A stretch of 64,000 nt of DNA from Pelagibacteraceae bacterium AG-470-E16 (GCA_003209195.1 QCSF01000001.1:62001-126000); one strand, 5' to 3'; positions 7,609 through 15,957 are shown, numbered from the stretch's first letter. Made by a program: numbers and translations. Notes: generated by a model from the sequence alone, not told the origin.

Positions 7609-7638
7609 TTGACTAGCAATACTAATTTATGGTAGTTT
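7609..7638 (+). promoter_or_regulatory. Candidate promoter of the GMC dehydrogenase operon
   Basis: TTGACT (7609-7614) and TAGTTT (7633-7638) are 18 bases apart. A transcript starting near 7645 would include the GGGGGAG ribosome site and a short leader frame before the Tat-protein gene. The rest of 7364-7608 holds only the inverted repeat already listed. Confidence 0.4.
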
Positions 7639-7675
7639 ATTTTTAATAAATAGATTTTAAAAAAAGGGGGAGTTT

Positions 7676-7732
7676 TTGAAATTTATATTCTCTAGTTTCC
7701 TTTTTTTTAAAAAACAAGAAAGGAAAAAATGA
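7676..7732 (+). CDS. Possible 18-residue leader peptide before the GMC operon
   Basis: An AAAGGGGGAG sequence, the strongest Shine-Dalgarno match in this part of the window, stands 4 bases before TTG 7676. The frame encodes 18 residues (starting MKFIFSSF, ending QERKK) and stops with a TGA overlapping the ATG of the Tat-signal gene (ATGA). Either this is a translated, coupled leader peptide, or the GGGGGAG has another role, because the following gene has its own AGAAAGGA site. It is not in the ORF track because of its size. Confidence 0.35.
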   Translation: MKFIFSSFLFFKKQERKK

Positions 7733-8301
7733 CTATTACCAGAAGAAATCTTCTACTAGGTGCGGCATCTGCAATTGCTTATACTCAACTAAGTACTTTG
7801 CAAACAAAAGCAGATATTAAAATTGCATCAAAAGCAGGAGATCAACAAATGGTTGCGTCTATGTGTAGGGCGTTATACCCCCACAAACGTTTTGCAGAAA
7901 ACATCTACATGGATGTAGCTGCAGGTGCCATCAAAAAGGGAAACGCAGATACCGGATCTAAAATAATGTTTAGAGTTGGCTTAGATGGCTTACAGGCGAA
8001 AAAGTTTGATAAGCTCAGTTTTAAAAAGCAGACTAAATATTTGAAATCAATTGAAGGATCTCCGTTTTTTAATTTAGTTAGAGGTCACACGACTGTTGCA
8101 TTATATGATCATAAACAAGTATGGAAAATTCTCGGTTATGAAGGGGATAGTTTTAGCAAAGGTGGTTATAAAAAAGGTCAATACGATGATTTGGATTGGC
8201 TCCCAAATCCTAGGATCGAAGAACATCCTGATCTTGCTGCTTTTTTAAATGATAGTTCTCCAACAAAATATGCTTCAAGTAAAATAATTAAAACTAATTA
8301 A
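7729..8301 (+). CDS. Tat-exported small subunit of a GMC-type dehydrogenase
   Basis: Residues 4-14 (TRRNLLLGAAS) form a twin-arginine signal followed by a cleavable hydrophobic stretch, so the folded protein should reach the periplasm by the Tat route. The remaining 160 residues resemble the gluconate 2-dehydrogenase subunit 3 or gamma-subunit type partners of membrane-linked GMC flavoproteins. In those complexes this subunit carries the signal for the signal-less flavoprotein. The flavoprotein gene follows 14 bases later with its own AAAGGGGAAAAG site. No cytochrome c subunit is next door, so the electron acceptor is open. The subunit call is mainly contextual. Confidence 0.72.
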   Translation: MTITRRNLLLGAASAIAYTQLSTLQTKADIKIASKAGDQQMVASMCRALYPHKRFAENIYMDVAAGAIKKGNADTGSKIMFRVGLDGLQAKKFDKLSFKKQTKYLKSIEGSPFFNLVRGHTTVALYDHKQVWKILGYEGDSFSKGGYKKGQYDDLDWLPNPRIEEHPDLAAFLNDSSPTKYASSKIIKTN

Positions 8302-8315
8302 AGGGGAAAAGCATA

Positions 8316-9878
8316 ATGAAAATTGATAAAAAAGAAAAAGCAGTAGTTATAATAGGTACCGGCCCTGGTGGTGCAACGGTTGCTTATGAATTAACAAAAC
8401 GTGGAATACCAGTAGTTTCTTTAGAAGCTGGACCACGAATAATGAAAGAAGAATACAAAAACGACGAGTGGCCAGCATTTAGTCAAATGGCATGGTTAGA
8501 CAAAAGAACAATGAGTGGTAACGCTAGAATTGTAAAAGATTTTAATGGATTACCATCTTGGTTAGTAAAAGCAGTTGGCGGAACAGCAACACATTGGGCA
8601 GGTGCAACTCCTCGATTTTTAGATTACGAGTGGAAAACAAAGTCAACTTATGGAAATGTCAAAGGCGCAAGTCTTCTAGATTGGCCAATTGACGGAAAAA
8701 CTATGAAGCCGTACTACGTCAAAGCTGAAAATGCCATAGGTTCAACGCATAGAGGCGGAAGACCTCCATTACCAGCAAATAATAATTACAAAGTATTTGC
8801 AGAAGGTGCGAAGAGAAATGGCTATAAATTTTATGCAACTGGTCCTTACGGAACAAATGCAGCTCCGTACGATGGTAGACCTGCATCCATTCAAGATGGC
8901 TTTAACTTTCAAGGTGATAAAAGTGGTGCTAAATGGAATCCTAATGTAAGAGAAATTCCAAGAGCATTAAAAACTGGTAAGTTAGATCTCAGACCAAACT
9001 CACAAGCGGTCCAACTTACTCACGACAGCAAGGGTAAAGTTGATGGTGTCTTATATATTGACACTAAAACTAAAGCATTACATAGACAAGAAGCAAAAGT
9101 TGTTTGTGTTGCTGGAAATTCAATTGAAACACCCAGACTATTTTTAATGAGTGCCTCTTCAATGTTCCCAAATGGGCTAGCAAATAGTTCCGATCAAGTC
9201 GGTAGAAACTACATGAGACATTTGACGGGCTCTGTTTACGCAACATTCGATAAACCAGTAAATTTTTATCGCGGTGAAACAATGGCTGGCTTTTTTGCAG
9301 ATGAAGTGAAAAATAATCCTAAAAGAGGTTTTGTTGGAGGGTATTATCTTGAAACTCTAGCATTAGGCCCCTCGTTTATGGGTGCTTTTTTAGAACCTGG
9401 CGGATGGGGAAAAGACTTTGCTGATATGATGGATGCATACCAGAACATGGCTGGCATGTGGATCGTTGGTGAGGATATGCCTCAACCAAATAATAGAATT
9501 ACATTAGGATCTTCAAAAGACCAATTTGGTTTACCAGCTCCTAACGTACATTTTGACGATCATCCTAATGATACTGCTATGAGAGAGCATGCTTATAAGG
9601 TTGGTGAAAAAATTTATAAATCTGTAGGCGCGGTTCAGACATGGAGAACTACTCCTTATCCTCACACTCACAACTTAGGTTCAATGAGAATGAGTTCTAA
9701 AAAGAAGGATGGAGTTGTTAACAAGTGGGGCAGATGTCATGACATAAAAAATCTTTTTGTGTCTGACGGTTCTGTAATGACTACTGGTGCGGCATGTAAC
9801 CCGACTTTAACAATTGTAGCTTTAGCAATCCGTCAAGGAGAATATTTAGCTAGCCAACTAAAAAAAGGTAATATCTAA
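8316..9878 (+). CDS. GMC family FAD-dependent dehydrogenase, catalytic subunit
   Basis: GMC enzymes oxidise alcohols, sugars or choline with FAD. The FAD-binding motif IIGTGPGGATVAYEL is at about 12-26, followed by the acidic end EAGPR. The second FAD segment is GGTATHWAG (about 89-97). The C-terminal active-site region has HNLGSMRM with the candidate catalytic His and CNPTLTIVALA with the conserved Asn. Length 520 fits the sugar and polyol dehydrogenase branch. There is no signal peptide, consistent with export together with the Tat subunit encoded upstream. A strong terminator follows, so the operon is closed. The substrate cannot be named; sugar or sugar alcohol is an inference. Confidence 0.87.
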   Translation: MKIDKKEKAVVIIGTGPGGATVAYELTKRGIPVVSLEAGPRIMKEEYKNDEWPAFSQMAWLDKRTMSGNARIVKDFNGLPSWLVKAVGGTATHWAGATPRFLDYEWKTKSTYGNVKGASLLDWPIDGKTMKPYYVKAENAIGSTHRGGRPPLPANNNYKVFAEGAKRNGYKFYATGPYGTNAAPYDGRPASIQDGFNFQGDKSGAKWNPNVREIPRALKTGKLDLRPNSQAVQLTHDSKGKVDGVLYIDTKTKALHRQEAKVVCVAGNSIETPRLFLMSASSMFPNGLANSSDQVGRNYMRHLTGSVYATFDKPVNFYRGETMAGFFADEVKNNPKRGFVGGYYLETLALGPSFMGAFLEPGGWGKDFADMMDAYQNMAGMWIVGEDMPQPNNRITLGSSKDQFGLPAPNVHFDDHPNDTAMREHAYKVGEKIYKSVGAVQTWRTTPYPHTHNLGSMRMSSKKKDGVVNKWGRCHDIKNLFVSDGSVMTTGAACNPTLTIVALAIRQGEYLASQLKKGNI

Positions 9879-9907
9879 ATATTTATAAACTATATTAATT
9901 AATTTAT

Positions 9908-9940
9908 AAAAAAGGCCTCAAAAAATAGAGGCCTTTTTTA
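9908..9940 (+). terminator. Rho-independent terminator of the GMC operon
   Basis: AAAGGCCTC (9911-9919) and GAGGCCTTT (9928-9936) are exact complements with an 8-base loop, followed by a T-run. The A-run on the left would let it work in both directions, but only plus-strand genes end here. Confidence 0.93.
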
Positions 9941-9978
9941 TTTCAGTAAAATCAAAAAAGAATAATTAAGGAAAATTT

Positions 9979-10293
9979 ATGAATTATGAAAAAATTAAAT
10001 TAGATATTGAAAAATTTGTAATTAACAGAAATTGGCAAGACTACCACACACCAAAAAACCTTAGTATGGCTTTAGCTAAAGAAGCTGCCGAGTTGTTGGA
10101 ATTATTTCAATGGCAAATGCAAAACGAGAAGGCTTACCCAAAAGCTACTAAGAAAGAATCTGTGCAAGATGAAATAGCAGATATTTTTTTTTATCTTGTT
10201 AGATTTTGCCAAATCACTGATATAGATCTTGAAAGAGCCTTCTATTATAAAATGAAAAAAAATGTTAAAAAATATCCAAACTTTAATAAATAA
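9979..10293 (+). CDS. MazG-like nucleotide pyrophosphohydrolase
   Basis: This is a 104-residue all-alpha NTP pyrophosphatase of the RS21-C6/dCTPase type, which cleaves (d)NTPs to monophosphates as a house-cleaning function. The family pattern NWQDYHTPKNLSMALAKE is followed by the metal-binding EAAELLELFQW (about 36-46) and DEIADIFFYLVRF (about 62-74), giving the EXXE...EXXD set. The start has a fair AAGGAAAA site upstream and comes 38 bases after the terminator, so it begins a new unit. A DUF3147 gene follows after 7 bases. Confidence 0.82.
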   Translation: MNYEKIKLDIEKFVINRNWQDYHTPKNLSMALAKEAAELLELFQWQMQNEKAYPKATKKESVQDEIADIFFYLVRFCQITDIDLERAFYYKMKKNVKKYPNFNK

Positions 10294-10300
10294 TAAAAAA

Positions 10301-10636
10301 ATGTTTTTTATTCTTAAAGTGCTATTAGCTGCTTTAATAATTTCTGGTGCTAGTTGGATCTCCGGAAAGCATCCAAAACTAGCTGGATTTATTGTAGCTT
10401 TACCGCTCGTAACTTTAATTGTATTAGTGTTTTCATATATTGAACACAAAAATGTAGAGGCTACGATTACTTTTGCAAAAAGCATTTTAATAGGAGTGTT
10501 TGCAAGTTATTTTTTCTTTGTACCCTTTTTCTTTGCAAAAACTTTAAACATGAATTTTTGGGCAATTTATTTTTCAGGTCTTGCGTTATTAATTGTGGCA
10601 TATTTCGTTCATAAATTTATTGTTTCTTTTTTTTAA
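10301..10636 (+). CDS. DUF3147 family membrane protein
   Basis: This is a roughly 111-residue protein with four hydrophobic segments and the motif SWISGKHPKLAGFIVALPL near the N-terminus, which resembles DUF3147 from memory (function unknown). The ORF track starts at 10262, inside the MazG-like gene. I choose ATG 10301, which leaves a 7-base gap and places the first membrane segment directly at the N-terminus. It is probably co-transcribed with the pyrophosphohydrolase. A convergent MFS gene ends 15 bases later. Confidence 0.65.
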   Translation: MFFILKVLLAALIISGASWISGKHPKLAGFIVALPLVTLIVLVFSYIEHKNVEATITFAKSILIGVFASYFFFVPFFFAKTLNMNFWAIYFSGLALLIVAYFVHKFIVSFF

Positions 10637-10651
10637 ATTTATTTAAAGATA

Positions 10652-11893
10652 TTAGAATTCTTTAGCTGTTTCAAATCTTTTAAGTGGACTTTCATTAATT
10701 GGTAAATGCATTAACGTCGCAAAAAAAGATAGCGCAATTGATAAATACCAAGCGTAATCATAGCTACCAAAATTATCGAAAAAATATCCTCCAAGATAAG
10801 CACCCGAAAATGATCCAAATTGATGACTTAAAAATACTATACCGGACAACATTGCTAAATATTTTGTCCCAAACACTTGGGCGACAATTCCAAAAGTAGC
10901 TGGTATTGTAGCCAGCCATAGGAAGCCGAAGCAAATACCAAAACCTATTGCTACAAAGTTAGAAGCAGGAAGAACCAAAAATAATATTATTGTTATTCCT
11001 CTTAAAAAGTACAAAGCACTTAATAATAATTTTTTAGAATATTTATCTGCTAAGTATCCCATAGATAATGTTCCAAAAATATTAAAAAGTCCTATCAAAG
11101 ACAATATAGCTGCACCTGTCCAACCATCTAAACCTCGCTCAATCACATATTTAGGGACATGTGTAGCAACTAAAGTGATTTGAAACCCACAAACAAAAAA
11201 ACCTGCCATTAAAAATAAGTAACTTTTATAACTTATAGCTTCTATGAAAGCGTGTGATAAAGACTGGTCAACTTTATTATCAATTTTATTATTTTTATTA
11301 ATTTTGGGCTCCTTTAACATCACAGACAACAAAGCTGCAATCAAAAGAATAACTACAAAAATATTAAAAATATCTTGCCATAAATAATAATTAAAAAGGG
11401 TACTCGAAAAAATTGGATAAAGAAACATTCCTACACTTGCAAATGCAGTAACTAAACCAGCTGCTTTGGCTCTATTATAATTTGGAAAATGTTTTGCAAC
11501 AGTGGGTACTATAATTGGAGCCGCGGCTCCACCTAATCCCACTCCAACCAAAATACCTAGGTTAATTTGGAACAAATAACCAGTGCTGTTTAAATTACCT
11601 AGTGAGTAAATTCCAAAACTATAAATTAATAATGCTATTACAGTAACTTTATTAGCACCGTATTTGTCAGCAGCCATACCGAATATTGTTGCAAATATTC
11701 CCCACACAATCGCTTGAATTCCAATAGCCAGTCCAAAATAAGTATTTGAAATATTTAAATCATTTTCAAAAAACTGAAAAAATAATCCATATGTTTGTCG
11801 TATACCCATTGAAACAGAAACTATAAAACACCCAATTATCAAGGTTACAATTGCTGCTTTACTTTCAAAAAACTTATTTACTTTTATATTCAT
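10652..11893 (-). CDS. Major facilitator superfamily transporter
   Basis: This is a 413-residue protein with twelve predicted membrane segments. The MFS signature between segments 2 and 3 is seen as GMAADKYGANKVTV, and its repeat in the second half as GYLADKYSKKLL. The N-terminal MGIRQTYGLFFQFFE resembles the oxalate/formate and monocarboxylate exchange branch, but the substrate cannot be read. It is the second gene of a two-gene unit, overlapping the MOSC gene upstream by 4 bases. Confidence 0.85.
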   Translation of the reverse strand: MNIKVNKFFESKAAIVTLIIGCFIVSVSMGIRQTYGLFFQFFENDLNISNTYFGLAIGIQAIVWGIFATIFGMAADKYGANKVTVIALLIYSFGIYSLGNLNSTGYLFQINLGILVGVGLGGAAAPIIVPTVAKHFPNYNRAKAAGLVTAFASVGMFLYPIFSSTLFNYYLWQDIFNIFVVILLIAALLSVMLKEPKINKNNKIDNKVDQSLSHAFIEAISYKSYLFLMAGFFVCGFQITLVATHVPKYVIERGLDGWTGAAILSLIGLFNIFGTLSMGYLADKYSKKLLLSALYFLRGITIILFLVLPASNFVAIGFGICFGFLWLATIPATFGIVAQVFGTKYLAMLSGIVFLSHQFGSFSGAYLGGYFFDNFGSYDYAWYLSIALSFFATLMHLPINESPLKRFETAKEF

Positions 11894-12666
11894 AATTCAA
11901 ATGACACTGTATCATTAAGGTTTATTTGTCCAGAACTTATTGGCTTTAAATATATTCCAAAATCAATATGCCCATAAATTTCATTTAACTTCTGTGGAAA
12001 ATTTAAATCTTGTTTATCTGATTTATAAGGATAATTTGTTGCTTTACATCTTGGAATGTTAGAAAAAACTTTGAAAACAACTTTTCCTATCATAATATTT
12101 TTATTAATAAATTTTAATTCTTCCATTGGTTTTATAGTATCAATTATAATATTTGCACGAAACCTTTGATGATCAATACTCAGACCGGTTTTAATTTCAA
12201 AATCTTTTAACGTTTCTAGATTAATTAATGAAATAACATTATCGTTGATCATATCATAAAAAGGTACTTTATTATTATATAACAGGTATATCTCTTTATT
12301 TTGAAGAATAATTTCTTTTCTTTTTAAGTAAGATACAGCGTTTTGTAATTCATTAAATTCAATTTTAGAAATTGAAATTAGTTTTTTACCTTTAAAATAT
12401 ATTTCTAATTTACTATTTAAGAATTTTACTTGATAGTTGTTTAAAATAGGTGTGTTTTTAACGCTCAGATAACTCTGATTATTTCGAAGATATTGTTTAT
12501 TTTGAAACTTAATCGCATTTTCCTTAGACATATTTCTTACAAACGCAAAAATTCGATCATTTTCTATTCCAAGGTCTTTGAATATTCTTACTTCATTACT
12601 TTCTACAAAATTAAATGACTTTATTGGTGAATAATATATTTTTTTTATTTGAATTTTTTTATACAT
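11890..12666 (-). CDS. MOSC domain protein with N-terminal beta-barrel
   Basis: MOSC domains bind the molybdenum cofactor sulfur site and are found in Moco sulfurases and amidoxime-reducing proteins. The N-terminal barrel begins with IYYSPIKSF (about 10-18), and the MOSC core includes HQRFRANIIID (about 164-174) and the Cys-bearing IPRCKATN, where the conserved Cys is expected. At 258 residues there is no extra ferredoxin or aminotransferase domain. It overlaps the MFS gene by ATGA. Whether it handles Moco sulfur here or another sulfur or nitrogen substrate is open. Confidence 0.8.
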   Translation of the reverse strand: MYKKIQIKKIYYSPIKSFNFVESNEVRIFKDLGIENDRIFAFVRNMSKENAIKFQNKQYLRNNQSYLSVKNTPILNNYQVKFLNSKLEIYFKGKKLISISKIEFNELQNAVSYLKRKEIILQNKEIYLLYNNKVPFYDMINDNVISLINLETLKDFEIKTGLSIDHQRFRANIIIDTIKPMEELKFINKNIMIGKVVFKVFSNIPRCKATNYPYKSDKQDLNFPQKLNEIYGHIDFGIYLKPISSGQINLNDTVSFEL

Positions 12667-12683
12667 TCTGATCTATTTAGATT

Positions 12684-12812
12684 ATGCCAGAACACATGCA
12701 AGAATACAGTGACACTATTTTTTCAAATTTATCTCGCGGAGATTTGATTCAAATTGTAACTATATGTTTAGTAATATGTTATTTAATGTATAATTTTACA
12801 AAAAAAAAATGA
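12684..12812 (+). CDS. Small single-span membrane protein (42 residues)
   Basis: This frame is missing from the ORF track because of its length. ATG 12684 opens a 42-codon frame whose TGA overlaps the ATG of the next gene (ATGA at 12809-12812). The N-terminal half is polar (MPEHMQEYSDTIF) and the C-terminal half is one membrane segment (IVTICLVICYLMY) ending in Lys. The overlap with the next small membrane gene, which itself overlaps a third, argues that it is real and part of a three-gene unit. The function is unknown. Confidence 0.6.
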   Translation: MPEHMQEYSDTIFSNLSRGDLIQIVTICLVICYLMYNFTKKK

Positions 12813-13000
12813 TTGATCTTAAAAAAAACCTAGATTTACTAAAAAAGTATAAAAAAGAAATCATTTTTACAATTGCAATAGCTATAATGTGTTTCTCTAT
12901 AGCGTTATGGGCCTTAGCCATGAATCATATTAAGTATCAAAATATCCTTGGCACATTCAAAATCATAAATAGCCATTCTCAAAACGCATATTATAAATGA
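12809..13000 (+). CDS. Small single-span membrane protein
   Basis: This 63-residue protein has a charged N-terminus (MIDLKKNLDLLKKYKKE), one membrane segment (about 18-37) and a short polar tail. I do not recognise a family. It is the middle gene of a three-gene unit, overlapping the 42-residue frame upstream by 4 bases (ATGA) and the DUF6111-like gene downstream by 4 bases. The tight coupling suggests the three products work in the same membrane. Confidence 0.6.
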   Translation: MIDLKKNLDLLKKYKKEIIFTIAIAIMCFSIALWALAMNHIKYQNILGTFKIINSHSQNAYYK

Positions 13001-13242
13001 TTAAAAAAATTATTTTACTCGGAGCTATACTACTTCCATTTTTAATATACTACATATCTGCTTATATAACTAAAAGAGATAGTAATAAAAAATTTCCTAT
13101 TATTATTTTATCTCTTATCAGCTTAATATTATTAGCAAGTGTTCTAATTTTTTTTAGATTTACAGATAAAGATCCGTCGGACGGGATATATATTCCACCA
13201 AAATTTAAAAATGGAAAAATAATATCTCCTAAAACCAAATAA
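12997..13242 (+). CDS. DUF6111-like membrane protein
   Basis: This 81-residue protein has two membrane segments (about 4-23 and 34-54), then a conserved-looking tail GIYIPPKFKNGKIISP. It resembles alphaproteobacterial DUF6111 proteins, where the tail has the form YVPPHLEDGRIVPG. The function is unknown; in other alphaproteobacteria the gene often sits beside the CCA-adding enzyme gene, which is absent here. It is the last gene of the three-gene unit; the 119 bases to typA hold no clear feature. Confidence 0.62.
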   Translation: MIKKIILLGAILLPFLIYYISAYITKRDSNKKFPIIILSLISLILLASVLIFFRFTDKDPSDGIYIPPKFKNGKIISPKTK

Positions 13243-13361
13243 TGTTAAAATATCCACATACCAACAATGTTTATAACTTTTAAACACTAATAGTTTTATT
13301 ACCTTTAAAAAAGGACATCAAAAAGAGAACATTAATTATAATAGTAACAATATATAAACAT

Positions 13362-15185
13362 CTATATTGACGCATATTCTCTTTGATGTTTCTTCCGCTC
13401 GTTGGTTAAAAGTAATTTTTTCCTTAGCCTTAAATTTTTTGGTGTAACTTCTAATAACTCATCGTCATTGACATAAGACATCATTTCTTCTAGTGACATT
13501 TTTACGGGGGGGATTAATGATATTAAACCATCACTACCTGCGGCTCTTACATTTGTTAGTTTTTTTCCCTTTAAAACATTTATTTCAAGATCGTTATGTC
13601 GGTTATGTTCACCAACTATCATTCCTTGATAAACTTTAGTTTGTGGTTCAATAAACATTAAACCTCGACTCTGTAAATTAAATATTGCGTATGCAATAGC
13701 CTCTCCACTTTCAGTTGCTATTAAAGCGCCATTTCTTCTTCCTTTAATAACACCTTTAAACTTACCATAAGTGTCAAATACACGATTTAAAACTCCTGTG
13801 CCTCTAGTATCTGTTAAAAATTTACTCTGATACCCAATCAAACCTCTAGAAGGTGCTTTAAAAATAATTCTTTTCTTATTTTGACCAGTATCTCTCATCT
13901 CTATCATCTCGCCTTTTCTCTGGTTAAGTGAATCTATAATTGTGCTAGAATATTCCTCATCAACATCTATTGTCACTTCTTCTATTGGTTCAAATTTTTC
14001 TCCATTTTCTTCTTTAAATAAAACTTTAGGTCTTGAAACAGAAAGTTCAAATCCCTCTCTTCTCATAGTTTCAATCAAAACACCAATTTGCAACTCTCCT
14101 CTTCCACTAATTTCAAATGAATCTTTTTTATCATTTTCTTTAAAGGAAATAGCAACATTAGTTTCAGCCTCTACTAATAATCTATCTCTTATAATAGTTG
14201 ATGTAACTTTTTTTCCCTCTAATCCTGAAATTGGCGAGTCATTAACTGTTATTGTAACTGACATTGTTGGAGGATCAATTGGTGTTGATTTTAAAGCAGT
14301 ATCAACATCTACATGGCATATAGTATCTGAAACTGATGTAGTTTTAAGACCAGCTACACAAACGATATCTCCAGCCATTATGTTATCTGCAGGAACTTTT
14401 TTAGTGCCTGAAAACGTGAATAGTTTAGTTAATCTTCCATCTTCAATTTTTTGATTATTTAAATTTAAAGATTTTACTATATCATTTACTTTTGCAATAC
14501 CGTGAACAACTCTCCCAATCAAACATCTTCCGAAAAATGCATCAGAATGTAACAATGTTGAGAGCATTGCAAAAGGCTTACTTAAATCAACATCTGGCTC
14601 TGCTACATGGTTTAAAATTAAATCTAGTAATGGATGTAAATTTTCTTTTTTATCTTCAAGTTCAAAATTACACCAACCATCCCTTCCAGAGGCATACAAT
14701 ACTGGAAAATCTAGTTGTTGATCACTTGCATCGAGCGCAACAAAAAGATCGAAGATCTCATTTATAACCTCTTTTGCTCTTGAGTCTGATCTGTCAACTT
14801 TATTAATTACCACTATAGGTTTCAATCCTTGAGCAAGAGCTTTTGATAATACGAATTTTGTTTGTGGCATCGGTCCCTCTGCAGCATCGACTAAAAGTAT
14901 TACACCATCTGTCATACACAATATTCTTTCAACCTCACCACCAAAATCAGCATGACCTGGAGTATCAATAATGTTTATCCTTGTATTTTTCCAAACTACT
15001 GATGTAGGTTTTGCCAAAATAGTAATACCTCTTTCTTTTTCAAGATCACCACTATCCATAACTCTTTCTTCTATTTGCTGGTTATCTCTAAACAAACCAC
15101 TTTGCTTTAATAAATTATCAATTAATGTAGTTTTGCCATGGTCAACATGTGCAATGATTGCAATATTCCTTAAACTTTTTGTCAT
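13362..15185 (-). CDS. typA: TypA/BipA ribosome-associated GTPase
   Basis: This translational GTPase binds the ribosome near the EF-G site and helps large-subunit assembly and stress adaptation. The G domain is complete: HVDHGKTTL (G1, about 14-22), ERGIT (G2), DTPGHADF (G3, about 74-81) and NKVDR (G4, about 128-132). The family-specific C-terminal domain runs to residue 607, the usual full length. It is a single gene on the minus strand with stop TAG. The start at 15185 is the only one compatible with the conserved N-terminus MTKSLRNIAIIAHVDHG. Confidence 0.96.
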   Translation of the reverse strand: MTKSLRNIAIIAHVDHGKTTLIDNLLKQSGLFRDNQQIEERVMDSGDLEKERGITILAKPTSVVWKNTRINIIDTPGHADFGGEVERILCMTDGVILLVDAAEGPMPQTKFVLSKALAQGLKPIVVINKVDRSDSRAKEVINEIFDLFVALDASDQQLDFPVLYASGRDGWCNFELEDKKENLHPLLDLILNHVAEPDVDLSKPFAMLSTLLHSDAFFGRCLIGRVVHGIAKVNDIVKSLNLNNQKIEDGRLTKLFTFSGTKKVPADNIMAGDIVCVAGLKTTSVSDTICHVDVDTALKSTPIDPPTMSVTITVNDSPISGLEGKKVTSTIIRDRLLVEAETNVAISFKENDKKDSFEISGRGELQIGVLIETMRREGFELSVSRPKVLFKEENGEKFEPIEEVTIDVDEEYSSTIIDSLNQRKGEMIEMRDTGQNKKRIIFKAPSRGLIGYQSKFLTDTRGTGVLNRVFDTYGKFKGVIKGRRNGALIATESGEAIAYAIFNLQSRGLMFIEPQTKVYQGMIVGEHNRHNDLEINVLKGKKLTNVRAAGSDGLISLIPPVKMSLEEMMSYVNDDELLEVTPKNLRLRKKLLLTNERKKHQREYASI

Positions 15186-15249
15186 AAAAAAGCGCTTAAT
15201 ACACTTTATTAACTGATTTACTAGTTAATAATCTTTTAGCTTAAATATT

Positions 15250-15378
15250 TCAATTAATGGCAATAACACTTACTTTTTTTTTATCATCACCAAATTTGTA
15301 AATGTTTTGTTGACTACTTATAATTGAAGATATTGAAGCTAAAAACATAAAAAATAACATTATGATAATTTTTTTCAT
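15250..15378 (-). CDS. Possible 42-residue secreted peptide
   Basis: Translated by hand; not in the ORF track. ATG 15378 opens a frame with a basic start (MKKIII), a hydrophobic core (about 4-20) and a polar tail of some 20 residues (QQNIYKFGDDKKKVSV), which looks like a signal peptide plus a short mature peptide. It lies alone between typA and the DUF393 gene. No strong ribosome site is visible, and the frame is short enough to be chance, so confidence is modest. Confidence 0.35.
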   Translation of the reverse strand: MKKIIIMLFFMFLASISSIISSQQNIYKFGDDKKKVSVIAIN

Positions 15379-15446
15379 AATTGTGTTTTTAATTATAAAT
15401 AAGTCATTCTTTGTTCCAGAATGTGTCATTTGAATGACAATTATTT

Positions 15447-15797
15447 TTAACGATACTTATTTTTTAAATATAAAGCAAAAGCTATAATTTCATAAAATAT
15501 CGCGAAAAAATGATAAAATATTGGAAGACTAAAAACTTTATATAAAAAATTAAGTTTTGGAATATTAGACCACACAATTAAAAAAGCCTTAGCGCCTTTA
15601 ACTAATTTACCTTCATTCAGAACGTGTAATCTTCTTGATAGTTGATCTTTATTTAAATTTGTTAATAAAGCTTCTTTGTTGTTTATATCAAACCACTCTA
15701 ATTTATTTTTCATTTTTTTGTAAATATCAATTTCTTTTTTACAAATCTCGCAAGATTCATTAAAAAAAACTTTAACTTCTATCTTTTTTTTATTCAT
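15447..15797 (-). CDS. DCC/DUF393 family thiol-disulfide oxidoreductase-like protein
   Basis: This 116-residue protein begins its domain with VFFNESCEICKKEI (about 9-22), which fits the DUF393/DCC1-like thioredoxin-related fold with a CXXC pair at Cys16 and Cys19. The later GAKAFLIVW segment fits the family pattern in which a short hydrophobic helix region follows. The redox partner is unknown. It is encoded one base after the small membrane gene upstream (15799), so it is probably the last gene of a three-gene unit. Confidence 0.72.
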   Translation of the reverse strand: MNKKKIEVKVFFNESCEICKKEIDIYKKMKNKLEWFDINNKEALLTNLNKDQLSRRLHVLNEGKLVKGAKAFLIVWSNIPKLNFLYKVFSLPIFYHFFAIFYEIIAFALYLKNKYR

Positions 15798-15798
15798 T

Positions 15799-15957
15799 TT
15801 ATTTTTTTAATATTTTTTTTTTTACTTTTCTAGATATTTTCTTTTGCTTTTTTTCTATACTATCTTTAAACAAACTTAGAACACCAAAGATAATTAAAGC
15901 TCCTACACCTAAAACAGCGTAAGATAAAATCATTTCAATTGAATATTGTTCAATCAT
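15799..15957 (-). CDS. Small single-span membrane protein with basic tail
   Basis: The ORF track gives 77 residues from 16032. I prefer ATG 15957, because it overlaps the stop of the preceding gene by only 8 bases and places the membrane segment (about 10-30) near the N-terminus. The product would be 52 residues, ending in a strongly basic tail rich in Lys. I do not recognise a family. It lies between another small membrane gene and the DUF393 gene in a compact unit. Confidence 0.5.
   Translation of the reverse strand: MIEQYSIEMILSYAVLGVGALIIFGVLSLFKDSIEKKQKKISRKVKKKILKK

Noticed and set aside
13942-14454. 170-residue plus-strand ORF inside typA
   Set aside because: It is antisense to conserved TypA coding sequence and Ser/Leu-rich as expected for a shadow frame.
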